Assembly (NCBI GenBank): GCA_026315105.1
Contig: CM048744.1
Location: 355,695,168 to 355,759,167, forward strand
DNA from: Locusta migratoria
Lineage: Eukaryota > Arthropoda > Insecta > Orthoptera > Acrididae
Direction: 5' to 3'
Length of the DNA: 64,000 nt
This document shows positions 29,850 through 40,127 of the stretch, one piece after another. Under the pieces are notes generated by a model. It searched no databases. It was not told the DNA's origin and was given only the letters and a program-made list of their open reading frames with translations. How positions within the stretch are numbered: the stretch's first letter is position 1; each line of letters begins with the position of its first letter. The translations under genes were made by a program, and so were the position numbers.

Positions 29850-30599
29850 AGAGGCTCTGTCCACAGAACCGAGGCAAAGATGTTAAAGATAGTGGGCGGG
29901 AATTTGAATTTAGTGGAGGTTGAGACCAGGTGGGCAATGGGAAGAGAGAATATCATGAAGGGCAAGTTCCTATCTCCGAAGTTCTGAAAGATTGGTGTTG
30001 GTGGGAAGTATCCAGATAACCCGGACGGTGTAACACTGTGCCAAGATGTGCTGGCCATGCACCAAGGCATGTTTAGCCACTCGGTGATCCTCATTACCAA
30101 CAAATACTGTCTACCTGTGACCGTTCATGTGAATGGACAGTTTGTTGCTGGTCAATCCCACATAAAACGCTTCACAGTGCAGGCATGTCAGTTGGTAAAT
30201 CATGTGGGTGCTATCGCAAGTGGCTCTACCCTTGATCGTGTACACCTTCCAGGTTACAGGACTGGAGTAAGTGGTGGTGGAAGGGTGCATAGGGCAGGTT
30301 TTACAATGGGGGCAGTTACAAGGGTAGGAGCCAGAGAGAATGGAAGGTGGTTTGGGGATTTCATAGGGATGGACTAGGAGGTTACGGAGGTTAGGTGGGC
30401 GGTGGAAAGACACTCTTGGTGGAGTGGGAAGGATGTCATGAAGGATGGATCTCATTTCGGGGCAGGATTTAAGGAAGTCGTATCCTTGCTGGAGAGCCAC
30501 ATTCAGAGTCTGCTCCAGTCCTGTAAAGTATGTGGTGACAAGAGGGGCTCTTTTGGGGTTCTTCTGTGGAAGGTGGGGATGAGGAAGTGGCTCTGGCAA
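29850..30599 (-). pseudogene. Penelope-like GIY-YIG endonuclease domain, minus copy
   Basis: The frame 30599-30111 has CPEMRSILHDILPTPPRV, the Cys-rich linker CNCPHCKTCPMH, then MIYQLTCLHCEAFYVGLTSN and the conserved HMNGHR. A frameshift near 30107 moves the remainder (FVGNED..., LVHGQHILAQ, ELRRWEL-like) to other frames. Compared with the plus copy at 27770-28320 it is the same family with modest divergence. Confidence 0.8.
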
Positions 30600-31955
30600 T
30601 TTGCTTCTGTACCAGATCAGGAGGATAGCTGCGGGATGTGAAAGCTGTTATTAGGTTATTGGTGTACTGGTTCAGGGATTTGGGACTGGAGCAGACTCAT
30701 TTGCCACGGAGACCTAAGCTGTAGGGAAGGGAATGTTTGATGTGGAATGGATGGCAGCTGTCATAATGGGGTACTGTTGTTTATTAGTTGGTGTGATGTG
30801 GTTGGATGTGTGAAGTTGGCCGTTGGACAGATGGAGGTCGACATCAAGGAAAGTGGCATGGGATTTGGAATAGGACCAGGTGAATTTGATGGGACCAAAG
30901 GAGTTGAGGTTGAAGAGGAAATTCTGGAGTTCTTCTTCACTGTGAGTCCAGGTCATAAAGATGTCATCAAATAATCTATATCAAACTTTGGGTTGACAGG
31001 CTTGGGTATCCAGGAAGGCTTCCTCTAAGCGTCCCATAAATAAGTTTGCATACAAGGGGGCCATCCTGGTTCCCATGGCTGTTCCCTTTAGTTGTTGGTA
31101 TGTTTGGCCCTCAAAAGTGAAGAAGTTGTGGGTTAGAATGATGCTGGCTAGGGTATTAAGGAAAGAGGTTTTAGGTAGGGAACAGGGTGGTCGGTGTGAA
31201 AGGAAATACTCTATCGCAGTGAGGCCCTGGGCGTGTGGGATATTTGTGTATAAGGAAGTGGCATCAATGGTTACAAGGATGGTTTCTGGAGGTAACAGGC
31301 TAGGTAAGGATTTCAGGTGATCGAGGAAGTGGTAGATGTCTTTGATGAAGGATGGGAGACTGCACATGATGGGTTGAAGGTGTTGGTCTATGTTGGCAGA
31401 GATTTGTTCTGTAGGGGCTTGGTAACCGGCCACAATGGGGTGGCCGGAATGATTGGGTTTGTGGATCTTGGGAAGTAGATAGAAGGTGGGGGCGCGGGGT
31501 GTCGGTGGGGTCATGAGGTTAATGGAGTCAGGTGAAAGGTTTTGTAGGGGGCCTAAGGTTTTGAGGATTCCTTGAAGCTCTGCCTGGACACCAGGGATAG
31601 GATTGTCTTGACAAACTTTGTAGGTAGTGTTGTCTGAAAGTTGACACAGTCCCTCAGCCACATACTCCCGCCGATCAAGAACCACGGTTGTGGATCCCTT
31701 GTCAGCTGGGAGAATGACTATGGAATGGTCAGCTTTCAGATCATGGATGGCTCGGGATTTAGCTGTGGTAATGTTGGGAGAAGGATTAAGGTTTCTTAGG
31801 AAAGACTGAGAGGCAAGGTTGGAAGTAAGGAATTCCTGGAAGGTTTGAAGAGGGTGATTTTGAAGAAGGGCGGGTGGGTCTAGCTGTGATGGTTGATGGA
31901 ACTGTTCCAGGCAAGGTTCTATTTGAGTGACGTCTTGGGGAGCTGGATCATTAGG
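30600..31955 (-). pseudogene. Penelope-like reverse transcriptase
   Basis: Open from 31955 (no Met) to a TGA at 30981-30983. Motifs: ILPADKGSTTVVLDRREYV, PTFYLLPKIHKP, GHPIVAGYQAPTE, TIDATSLYTNIPH (palm motif A), LKGTAMGTRMAPLYANLFMG (motif B). After the TGA, where Trp is expected, comes YRLFDDIFMTW (motif C, YIDD-type read as LFDD, Asp pair kept), then ATFLDVDL and GLEQTLNVALQQGYDFLKSC. RT would copy element RNA using the cleaved target. One nonsense codon and further frame breaks near 30710 inactivate it. Confidence 0.85.
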
Positions 31956-32830
31956 AGTAGGATTATTTTTCTTTGTATATATAATGTTAGTTCACTATGC
32001 AGATGAGAAAGGAATCCCCTGTGACAGTGGGGATGATTTAGATAGCGGAAGCTATAGTGAAGAAATTGGAGAAAATAGTACAAGCAGCACCAATGCACAG
32101 CTCAGGGAATCACATTTAACTTCATCTTTATTGGCTCAGGGAATCACATTTAACTTCATCTTTATTGGACACAGCCGGAGATGCTTTATCTGAAGAGGAA
32201 TCTTGTGTTCATACTAATCTTGGTGAAAATGACATTGTGGGCAGGTTGTTTGTTAGCTAATCAGGCGATCAATTCATACAATCTGAAGTTCAAGAAGAGA
32301 GGGACCCAGCCGCCAGTGTACAATTCAGAAACAAGCATGCAGTCACTTAACAGAAAGTTTGTGCAACTATGAAGTGATTCCTCAACCTTGTTCCAGCCCG
32401 ACCCTCACGAAGTAGTGAAAGGCACTTAGATAACACACAGTTGCCAAAATCAATGAAGCAAAATACATGAAACAAGAAAATTAGGAATGTGATTTGGAGG
32501 AATACAACTCTAAATATCCCAGAAAAGCAAAGAAGTTCATTGGTTGTAGGGATATTCCTGAGTTTTTTCAAAAACTTCATCCCCCATTTAAAATTTTCAA
32601 GTACTTATTCAGTCATGAACTAATGCAGAAAATTATTGATGGATCTCGTCTTCACAGTATTTTGAAGGACCCAAGCAAACTGCTGATGATGATCAGATGT
32701 TCCTGCAGTGCCAAAATGTGGGAGTTCTCCTTCTGGAGTACAGAATATGAGTTCTCCTTCTGGAGTACAGAATAATTATGCTGTAAAGAATTCCTCCACA
32801 AGATGTGCAATTTGAAAGCATAAAACATTT
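31956..32830 (+). pseudogene. piggyBac-like transposase relic, N-terminal part
   Basis: An acidic N-terminal stretch (CDSGDDLDSGSYSEEIGE, about 32005-32070) is followed after frame breaks by IPEFFQKLHPPFKIFKYLFS, then HELMQKIIDGSRLHSI (about 32545-32655). These resemble the start of the piggyBac transposase domain (P-x-x-F, F-x-x-E/ELL-x-x-I-x-x-x-T-x-x-Y-x-x-Q). The catalytic Asp region is missing. Two small tandem duplications lie in it: 34 bp at 32101-32168 and 27 bp at 32722-32775. The family call is supported by the TTAA-CCC end at 37242 but is only moderate. Confidence 0.45.
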
Positions 32831-33129
32831 TCCAACATGGAATCCTACAAGGGTACGAATGTTTCTGAGATGTGCAAAGAAAATCTTCTTGGTGTGCAAT
32901 GAATATTTTGTTGCACTTTGCTTTAGTAAGGACACAAATTGTTTTATACAGATTTGCACCATGTAAATTACAAGGAAATAAGTACTCACAGTGGTGTTGA
33001 ATACTGGTGTTAATATGATTTCAAAATTAATTAAGATTTAAAAATGGAATGCTTGTGTTGTAAATGCAGTGTATTTCTGCATACACTGTGTGATAACAAA
33101 AAATAATTGGCATTTATTATCTATATTAC
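32831..33129. other. Unassigned AT-rich DNA
   Basis: No motif was seen. It contains a short hairpin 'gcagtgtatttctgcatacactg' in part and may be piggyBac 3' sequence or LINE 3' UTR. Confidence 0.35.
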
Positions 33130-33158
33130 TGTATTACTATTTCTGTGTCATTTACCAG

Positions 33159-36137
33159 TTATGACTGGACAGACTGCATCAAGATTATAAAAGAAAAAAA
33201 GTTTACAATTTTGACATATACATTATCATTTTGTCCAGTCACTTTCGTCACTGATGAAAATTCACCAATTGAGTATAGTGGGCGCTCTTTCAGATCCTGT
33301 GCAATTTTCGTTTTGAAAGGTTCTGGTGGCAGGGATTGCACTTCTTTTGGCAGCGAGTTAAACATTTTCACTGCAACCATTGGAAAACTGTCTTGCGTTC
33401 CAGTCAGATGACAGCTTGGTATTTCAATACTCCTATTGTTATGGGTGTCATGGTTATGTATATCTTGCCTCATGCTGAACTCCCCTTGGTTTTCTTTTAT
33501 GCTGATGAGGCGTAAAAACACATACTGGCTGAAGATTGTCATAATACTTAACCGTTTGAATATTGGCTTGCAGTGGTCCAATCTTTTGCTGGATGTAATT
33601 ATTCTGACAGCCCTTTTTTGTAGCATTAATACATCTTTACAACCTGCAGCATATCCCCATAGTAGGCCATAATTAATATGGCTATGAAATAGTGCATAAT
33701 ACACTGTTACAAGGTATTGGTCAGTTAATGTAACTTTAAGCCCTCTCAGGAGGAATATTACACGGGAGAGCTTGGAGCATACATACACTGTGTGTTCGTT
33801 CATTGTAAGTTTGCTGTCAATCATGAAGCCTAGAAGTCTGACAGCATCCATATTCTCGTGACAGCTAATGTTGCTTAGGCTGCGTATAAGATGCTGTGTT
33901 TTTCCTTCATTCAATTTCATTTTATATTTGATGAACCATTCTTTTATGTTTTCGAAGAGGTCACCTGTTGCTTGGAGAGCTTGTGCTGCAGTTTTTCCTT
34001 TGGCAAAAAGAGTGGTGTCATCAGCAAACTGTAACACAGCCCATATTGTTTACATGTATTAGGAACAGGAGAGGACCTATGATGGACCCTTGGGATATGC
34101 CATGTTACAACTTTTGTTCTTGTGATAAGGCTCCATGAACTGACACCACCTGCTTTCAGTTTTCCAGATAAGATTGGAGAGTTGCCAGAACAGCACCTCC
34201 AACACCATAACAGTTTAATTTATTGAGGAGTATCTTGTGTGAGATGCAGTCAAATGCCTTGCTGAGGTCACAGAGTGTCAGTGCCACACTTTCTCTGTCT
34301 TCAAATACCTGTCTTATCTTTCTAGTCAAGTCCAGTGCTGCTGTAAATGTTGACTTACCCTTGCAAAACCATGCTGTGTGTCCTGGAAGAGCCTATTTTC
34401 TTCAAAATAATATTGCAACTGATGTTTCATTACAGACTCCATAACTTTAGCTAGGATGAGGATTATTGAAATGGGTCTGTAGCTGGACACTTCACATGGA
34501 TCACCTTTTTTGTAGACTTGTACTGTCCAATTTCAGGATTTCTGGAAAGATGCCAGAGGATAAACATTTGTTGATTACTATGGCTAGTGGTCAGGCAAGC
34601 TCTGGAATTATTTTATTTAGCACTATGCAAGACATGCCATAGATATCTGCACTCTCTGAATGTTTATAAGAGCTCACTATTTTTATTATGTCCTTAAGGT
34701 GCACTTCCTTCAAGTTTACAATTCTGTCACAGCTTTCATTTTTTTATATTACTTGTGAGAAGTAAGCCTGAGTCTGGAATTTCACTGACAGTATTCTTCA
34801 CTATCGTAATGAAGTACTGATTGAAGGCATCAGGACTACAGGAATTTAAGGCACAAGCAGGCTTCTTCCTGTGGTCATTTACTAGATTCCAAGCTGCTTT
34901 ACATGGATTGTGAGCCTCTCTGATGAACGTCTCATTATATGTCTTCTTTGCTTCCTCCACTTCCTTTCTGTAAATTCTCTCAGCTCTTGAGTATTTACAG
35001 TGAAGCAGATCTTTAGTTGGAAGATCTTTAGCTGTCTTCATACAGTCCATGAACATTACTACAATGCTTTTTAATCTGTATAGCTCAGGAATATACCACA
35101 TATTCGCTGTTACAGGTTTGTCCCTTCCTTTTGATTTGCCTGCAGGATCCTTCTTGTGGATTATTGGAAACAAACCATCAACTTTTGTTTTTAATGTTTG
35201 TAACAGACATTCAAATGAGTCACTGGCTCCCAGTTCTGCAATTTTCTGCTGCCAGTTCACAGCAGACAGGACGGTTTTAAAGTCATTTAATCTGTCTTCT
35301 TTGATAACCCTTCTACTGAATGTGTAGCTTGAGTGCCATGTGCTTGGCTGTAGTTTATTGTTGCCATTCATATTGATTTCCACTACCAATGGACTGTGGT
35401 CTGCAATCATTAGTTCAACTACATTGATATCATAAACCCAGGTATTTAGGTTGGTGATAACTGTATCTAGACAGGTATAACCTCTTGATGGGAGTCGGTT
35501 TGCTACAAATAGTCCATAGCTGTTTATTAACTTCATGAAGACTCTCTCTTTGATACTTCCATCACCTATATGCACATTGAAGTCACCACATAATGCAATT
35601 TAGGCGTGTTAGGTAAGACAAACAGTTCTCCATTTGTGCAATAAAGTTTTCAAAATTACCATCTGGTGAGTGGTACACAGAGATAATAATGAGATCAATA
35701 TTTGTTAAGACTAGTGAAGCTAATTCGAGATCTAAGTCTGTAGAGAAGCTTTTTAGATCTATTTCCTTTACACTAAGATTTTTGTTTGCATACACAGATA
35801 CGCCACCATGAATTTTAGTTGTTCGATATCATGCATTTACCTCATTCAAATATTCAATATATCTGTAAAAGTCACCTTCTGCTTCAGTCAACCAGTGCTC
35901 ACCGATACATAAAACATCTGGTTTACCGTCTTCTACAAAGAATGATAAAAAGTCTATGTTGGTTCTTAAACACTGCACATTGACAACTGCAATAACTAAA
36001 GGTGTATGACTGTCATCTCTATTGTTATTTTTGTGTGATAATCTGGGGACCTGTTTTTCACTGTCAGGGTCTATTGTATTGGGGCACTGGTCAATCTCTG
36101 AAATAAAAAACACCTGATTACAATTTTCTTTGGCCAT
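33159..36137 (-). pseudogene. LINE ORF2: endonuclease and reverse transcriptase, broken
   Basis: Met at 36137 overlaps the ORF1 end by about 66 bp. Endonuclease: VVNVQCLRTNIDFL, CIGEHWL (catalytic Glu), a TGA, TTKIHGGVSVYANK, SVYHSPDG, a frameshift at the GDFN motif near 35590, and MIADHSPLVVEI (the SDH position is ADH). RT: DIYGMSCIVLNKII (34600s), YKKGDPCEVSS and RPISIIL across frames, then a complete frame from 34037: LQFADDTTLFAKG (motif C), LGFMIDSKLTMNEH, YGLLWGYA, LQKRAVRII, and the C-terminal FNSLPKEVQSLP and LYSIGEF. At least one nonsense codon and several frameshifts inactivate it. Confidence 0.8.
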
Positions 36138-37000
36138 ATAGCAGTGTCCATTACCTTGTCCTTTAGATGGAAGTCAACACCAATCTTGAAGCTGTTGTTT
36201 ACACCCTTTGTTTGTAGTTTCTCAACTTGAAAGTTGCTGTATCCTGGAAAGATTCTCTTAAGAAATTTTATTACATTTTCAGTTGTTGTACCATTTTTCA
36301 CTTTTCCTAAATGGAACCATGCTCTTTTCTCTCCATGTAGCATTCCTTGCTCATCACCAGTGCCTATTAATTTTTTTTTTTTTTTTAGAGATTTGGCCAG
36401 ATGTGACACTAGCGTTTCATATCTGGAGTTTTCAGTGATCACAGTACTGAGTTGCATTTTCATTTTTGAATTGTCGTTTACTAGTTGATGTACTGTTTTT
36501 GTTAAATTTTTGACTGTGTCACTTAATTTCAGTTTTTCTTTTGTATTGTTTGCATCACAAGCACCCTTTTCTATTTCCAGCAGTTCAATTCCACATAGTT
36601 TACAAGGTTGATTTTGTGAGTTCTCTTGTGTATTGTCACTTTTGCACTCATTAATGATTTTGTTATTGTCACTTTTGCACTCATGAATGATTTCTTTTAT
36701 TTCGTCACCTACCTTCACATTTCCACTGTTTCTGTAGCTTGATGCATTTACAGAATGTTGATGTTTTGCTGTTGATGCTATTTCTGGTGGCCCATTATGT
36801 GGTCTGACTTCACATGCACCACAACAGAACTTAATTCGTCCTTTTGAACTATTTACCAAGCGAACTTCACTGTTTGTAAGATCAAAACAATCACGGTGAA
36901 ACAAATTCCCACACCATAGTCCACAAATCACACTTACATCCGTGTGTTTTACTAATTTGTTGCACATTTCACATAATCTGTTTGCTTCACTTTCCGCCAT
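36071..37000 (-). CDS. LINE ORF1, PHD-type zinc finger protein
   Basis: A 309-residue open frame with Met close to the element 5' end. Residues 10-62 hold CEMCNKL, then CGLWCGNLFHRDCFDL and CCGACE, a C4HC3 (PHD-like) arrangement. Residues 100-130 contain a short internal duplication (HECKSDNNKIINECKSDN). Next come a CKLCGIE pair, a predicted coiled-coil-like stretch (TVKNLTKTVHQLVNDNSKM), a K6 run matching the T run at 36369-36386, and a C-terminal RNA-binding-like part (GEKRAWFHLGKVKNG, then LKRIFPGY). ORF1 proteins of this type bind element RNA. The frame seems uninterrupted, unlike ORF2. Confidence 0.8.
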   Translation of the reverse strand: MAESEANRLCEMCNKLVKHTDVSVICGLWCGNLFHRDCFDLTNSEVRLVNSSKGRIKFCCGACEVRPHNGPPEIASTAKHQHSVNASSYRNSGNVKVGDEIKEIIHECKSDNNKIINECKSDNTQENSQNQPCKLCGIELLEIEKGACDANNTKEKLKLSDTVKNLTKTVHQLVNDNSKMKMQLSTVITENSRYETLVSHLAKSLKKKKKLIGTGDEQGMLHGEKRAWFHLGKVKNGTTTENVIKFLKRIFPGYSNFQVEKLQTKGVNNSFKIGVDFHLKDKVMDTAIWPKKIVIRCFLFQRLTSAPIQ

Positions 37001-37010
37001 CTTCTATGCA

Positions 37011-37221
37011 CCCATGAGTGTAAAACTTACGTGACACAAAATACTAAGAATGATTCATATATGCATCAGACGTCCTAAAACACAATGATTCATTTATGAA
37101 TCAAACCAATAAAATCTTTAGAAAAATTATAAAAATGAACAATAGAATGTTTTAAAATATTTTTCCGTTATTTAGTTTGTATCTTCCTATGTGTGAGATT
37201 TTTTTATTTTACGAAAGAAAA
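37011..37221. other. Right end of the piggyBac-like insert
   Basis: Contains two palindromic 18-20 bp motifs (37051-37070 and 37085-37104) similar to one at the left end (26440-26460), consistent with subterminal repeats of a DNA transposon. The terminal sequence continues to 37242. Confidence 0.5.
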
Positions 37222-37242
37222 AAATCATGCATTCAAGGGTTA

Positions 37243-37848
37243 ACAAGAGAAAAACTAAGATAATGGATGTAGTGTCAGAAAATCTGGCGATGCTAAAGGA
37301 ATTTGATTAGGTAATAAGTTTTGTTATTTAGGTAACAAAAAACTTCTGATGGCCGAAGTAAAGAAGGCACAAAATGCAGAAGGGCTATAGGAAGACAATC
37401 ATTTCTGAAGAGGCAAACTTTGTTGACATCCAATATTAATTTAAAAGTTAGAAAGTCCTTTCTAAGGTATTTGTCTGGAGTGTAGCATTGTATTGTGGTG
37501 AAATGTAGAAAGAGCACAGACAAAATGATTATAGAAGCTTTTGAAATGGGGTGCTACAGACAAATGTTGAAGATACAATGAGTGGATTAAGTGACAAATA
37601 AGGAGGTGATAAACAGAATTGGGGAGAAAAAGAGTTTTTGGCATATTCTGACTCAGAGAATGGATAGGTTGGTGGGATGCATTCTGAGAGATCATGGAAT
37701 CATTGTAGAGGGAGATCAAGGGAAGAATACAGTAAGCAGATACAAAAGGATATATGTTGCTGTTCAGATGAACAGCCTTGCACAAGACCGGATAGCATGG
37801 AGAACTGCTTCAAACCAGTCTGCGAACTGAAGACCGCTACAACAACAA
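37243..37848 (+). pseudogene. RTE copy E, 3' part
   Basis: Continues RTE copy E after the TTAA: NKRKTKIMDVVSENLAMLKE-like frame breaks, CYLGNKK, FLKRQTLLTSNINLKVRKSF, FEMGCYRQMLKIQ, then VTNKEVINRIGEKKSFWHIL, RMDRLVGCILRDHG and SNQSAN before a stop. It ends 'gaagaccgctacaacaacaa', the family tail, directly before the target duplication. Degenerate and non-functional. A second copy at 38084-38689 results from the tandem duplication. Confidence 0.85.
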
Positions 37849-38083
37849 TATGAAAATTTAATAATATTTATTCAACGAATAATATATATACAGTCTCTTG
37901 ACACTGTACAGATTATTCTAATGAATACGTCAGTTTCATAAATTATAAACTAATGATTACTGTTTCATAGAAACATTACAATTCATGAATTATTTTTGTA
38001 TACAATTAAAAGTATTACATATTTTTAAGTCTTTATTTGACAATTAAACAGTTAACTACAGTAAATCATGCATTCAAGGGTTA

Positions 38084-38689
38084 ACAAGAGAAAAACTAAG
38101 ATAATGGATGTAGTGTCAGAAAATCTGGCGATGCTAAAGGAATTTGATTAGGTAATAAGTTTTGTTATTTAGGTAACAAACAACTTCTGATGGCCGAAGT
38201 AAAGAAGGCACAAAATGCAGAAGGGCTATAGGAAGACAATCATTTCTGAAGAGGCAAACTTTGTTGACATCCAATATTAATTTAAAAGTTAGGAAGTCCT
38301 TTCTAAGGTATTTGTCTGGAGTGTAGCATTGTATTGTGGTGAAATGTAGAAAGAGCACAGACAAAATGATTATAGAAGCTTTTGAAATGGGGTGCTACAG
38401 ACAAATGTTGAAGATACAATGAGTGGATTAAGTGACAAATAAGGAGGTGATAAACAGAATTGGGGAGAAAAAGAGTTTTTGGCATATTCTGACTCAGAGA
38501 ATGGATAGGTTGGTGGGATGCATTCTGAGAGATCATGGAATCATTGTAGAGGGAGATCAAGGGAAGAATACAGTAAGCAGATACAAAAGGATATATGTTG
38601 CTGTTCAGATGAACAGCCTTGCACAAGACCGGATAGCATGGAGAACTGCTTCAAACCAGTCTGCGAACTGAAGACCGCTACAACAACAA
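38084..38689 (+). pseudogene. Duplicated RTE copy E 3' part
   Basis: Same sequence as 37243-37848, from the 841 bp tandem duplication; not an independent retrotransposition. Confidence 0.9.
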
Positions 38690-38903
38690 TATGAAAATTT
38701 AATAATATTTATTCAACGAATAATATATATACAGTCTCTTGACACTGTACAGATTATTCTAATGAATATGTCAGTTTCATAAATTATAAACTAATGATTA
38801 CTGTTTCATAGAAACATTACAATTCATGAATTATTTTTGTATACAATTAAAAGTATTACATATTTTTAAGTCTTTATTTGACAATTAAACAGTTAACTAC
38901 AGT

Positions 38904-39480
38904 ATATACTTGTCATGATTAAGAAACACTTTTCATATAGCCATAGAATTCATCTAGGGAATAGAATGGATTTTCAATTAGGATTCTTTTTAGTTGGTCT
39001 TTTAATTTGTTTTTAGGAAGGGCTGCGAGGCTTTTGGTAGTGCATTGGTAAGCTTCAGGCCAACATGAAGTCAATTTTTTTTTCATATAATGCTGTTCTG
39101 TGGTGGTTTAAATGATATCTTAGCTTTTGCCTTGTGTTATGTTGATGTAGGTCACAGTTTAGATCTGGATTGATTTTTTCACATACATTATTATTTTTAA
39201 TATATATACACCAGTAATGGAAAGTATGCCTAATTTTGGAAAGAGATTCCGACATGATTCTCTCAGTTTGGCCCCACAGATAATTCTGACCGCTTTCTTC
39301 TGTAGTATCAACAAAGTGTTAATGTTGGCGTGTGATGTTCCACCCCAAATCTCTATTCCATAGTTAGTGTTGGATGCAAATAATGCATGGTATGCAGTCT
39401 TTAGGATATGCATATCTTTACAATATTTGCTGATCTGATTTATGGCAAAGATATTTTTATTGGCTGGAGCTGGTTTTGTT
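38904..39480 (-). pseudogene. CR1/jockey-type LINE, RT C-terminal fragment
   Basis: Frames 39159-39413 and 39055-39255 give AYHALFASNTNYGIEIWGG, LLILQKKAVRIICGAKLRES, LFPKLGILSITGVYILKI, then LNCDLHQHNTRQK. These match the region downstream of RT motif C in CR1/jockey-type LINEs (compare the LINE at 33.1-37.0 kb, a different family by sequence). The remainder of RT is missing upstream in sense. The 3' end towards 38904 is truncated by, or continues into, the duplicated unit. Confidence 0.75.
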
Positions 39481-39500
39481 TATGAATAGTAATTTACGAC

Positions 39501-39660
39501 TGGAATGAAATTTTCACTCTGCACTGCAATGTGTGCTGAAATAAAACTTCCTGGCAGATTAACTAAGCACTGGGACAGTGCTCAATGTTGAGATCTCTGC
39601 TTTTCACAAGCTAGTCTCTGACTTCTGGAAGATAGGAGGTGTGACGAAAATTCAAGAGCC
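39501..39660 (-). repeat. Foldback arm with degenerate tRNA head
   Basis: The plus strand reads 'tggaatgaaattttcactct', 'gtgctgaaataaaacttcct', 'ggcagatt', the arm of the foldback family at 3.3 kb. It is followed by a decayed tRNA-like head ('gctcaatgttgagatctctg'). Confidence 0.65.
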
Positions 39661-40089
39661 TCTGCTGCCACAGGTGTGCACAGTGACAATACCAAACGAG
39701 TCACCATCCCATTGTCAGTGCCATGATGCCTACATTTTCACTTCATTCATATTGTGATGGTGATAGCTGTAATTGACCAGGAATGAACTATAATATCTTT
39801 ACAAAAATCTTTGGACGAGCCGCATCTCGGCTGCCACCAACAATCACTTTCAAAAACAGTCTGTGTTAAGCTTGTTAACAGTTCAGTTCAATAAATTGTT
39901 GATACGCTGAAAAGTGTGTTTTCTGGGGCTCACACCTCATGAAAAACCCACAATACAAAAACATTTATGCTTCCTGTAATAATGGGAACTAAAATGCACA
40001 TTGACATAACTTGATTTATTTTAATATTTACATAGAAAATAAATCAAAATAAGCCTCAAATAAGTTTTTCATTCACATTAAAGAACAGT
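39661..40089. other. Unassigned; possible LTR-like end
   Basis: No coding sequence. 'caataaattgttgatacgct' near 39888 followed by GC-richer sequence could be part of an LTR, but no pair or target duplication is visible. Confidence 0.3.
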
Positions 40090-40127
40090 ATTATTATTAT
40101 TATTATTATTATCATTATTATTATTTT
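40090..40127 (+). repeat. (ATT)n microsatellite
   Basis: About 12 ATT units with one 'atc' interruption. Confidence 0.9.

Larger units (their letters stand above)
29445..31955 (-). mobile_element. Penelope-like element, minus strand, nearly full ORF
   Basis: Sense order from 31955: RT domain, linker, GIY-YIG domain (to about 29850), terminal repeat (29790-29530) with hammerhead-like core, then a fragment of a further copy starting inside the GIY-YIG domain (29520-29445, GNEDQPVAKHALVHGQ to CYTVRV) and ending in (TA)n. Body, then terminal repeat, then truncated second body is the partial-tandem layout known for Penelope elements. The 5' end is at the junction with piggyBac-like sequence. Confidence 0.8.
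33130..37010 (-). mobile_element. CR1/jockey-type LINE, near full length
   Basis: In sense from 37010: ORF1 with a PHD-like zinc finger and coiled-coil region, overlapping ORF2 with endonuclease, RT and a C-terminal domain. A zinc finger in ORF1 together with an EEP endonuclease and an RT with FADDT is the layout of CR1-like LINEs; I cannot separate CR1, L2 and jockey groups by eye. No poly-A or clear tail was found at the 3' end, and no target duplication was identified. It lies inside the piggyBac-like insert. Confidence 0.8.
26438..37242. mobile_element. piggyBac-like insertion, itself heavily invaded
   Basis: The right end reads 'gcattcaaggg' directly before TTAA (37239-37242 region), i.e. 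a TTAACCCTTGAATGCATG-type piggyBac terminus on the minus strand at a TTAA target, within RTE copy E. The left end (26438) lacks an intact TTAACCC and begins 'agtgatgcatatatgcatca'; a few bases may be lost. Similar palindromic motifs occur near the right end ('tgattcatatatgcatcaga' at 37051 and 'tgattcatttatgaatcaaa' at 37085). A piggyBac-like transposase relic lies inside. Penelope-like and CR1-type elements account for most of its length. Confidence 0.6.
23671..37848 (+). mobile_element. RTE/BovB-like LINE, copy E, split by a 10.8 kb insert
   Basis: The 5' part (23671-26437) starts 'ccacccccccatgaacc' and runs through 5' UTR, endonuclease and RT to 'agatgaaca'. The 3' part resumes at 37239-37243 with 'ttaacaagag', which is the immediate continuation in copy A ('gaacattaacaagag'). 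The outer flanks carry 'tatgaaaat' at 23662-23670 and 37849-37857, a 9 bp target-site duplication. The two halves are therefore one insertion event, later opened at a TTAA. Confidence 0.8.
37222..38903. repeat. Tandem duplication, 2 x 841 bp, about 99.6% identical
   Basis: Unit 1 is 37222-38062 and unit 2 is 38063-38903, both beginning 'aaatcatgcattcaaggg' and ending 'gttaactacagta'. I see about three substitutions between them (e.g. 'aaaaaacttc' against 'aaacaacttc', 'gttagaaag' against 'gttaggaag', 'atacgtcag' against 'atatgtcag'). Each unit contains the last 20 bp of the piggyBac-like end, the 3' part of RTE copy E, its target duplication and about 205 bp of flank. Confidence 0.95.

Noticed and set aside
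31927..32193. Single 88-residue frame as an independent small gene
   Set aside because: Its first part crosses the Penelope/piggyBac junction, and its second part includes a tandemly duplicated 34 bp unit; better explained as part of a transposase relic.
33145..33411. Plus-strand frame opposite the LINE RT C-terminus
   Set aside because: It is the complement of a recognisable RT C-terminal frame.
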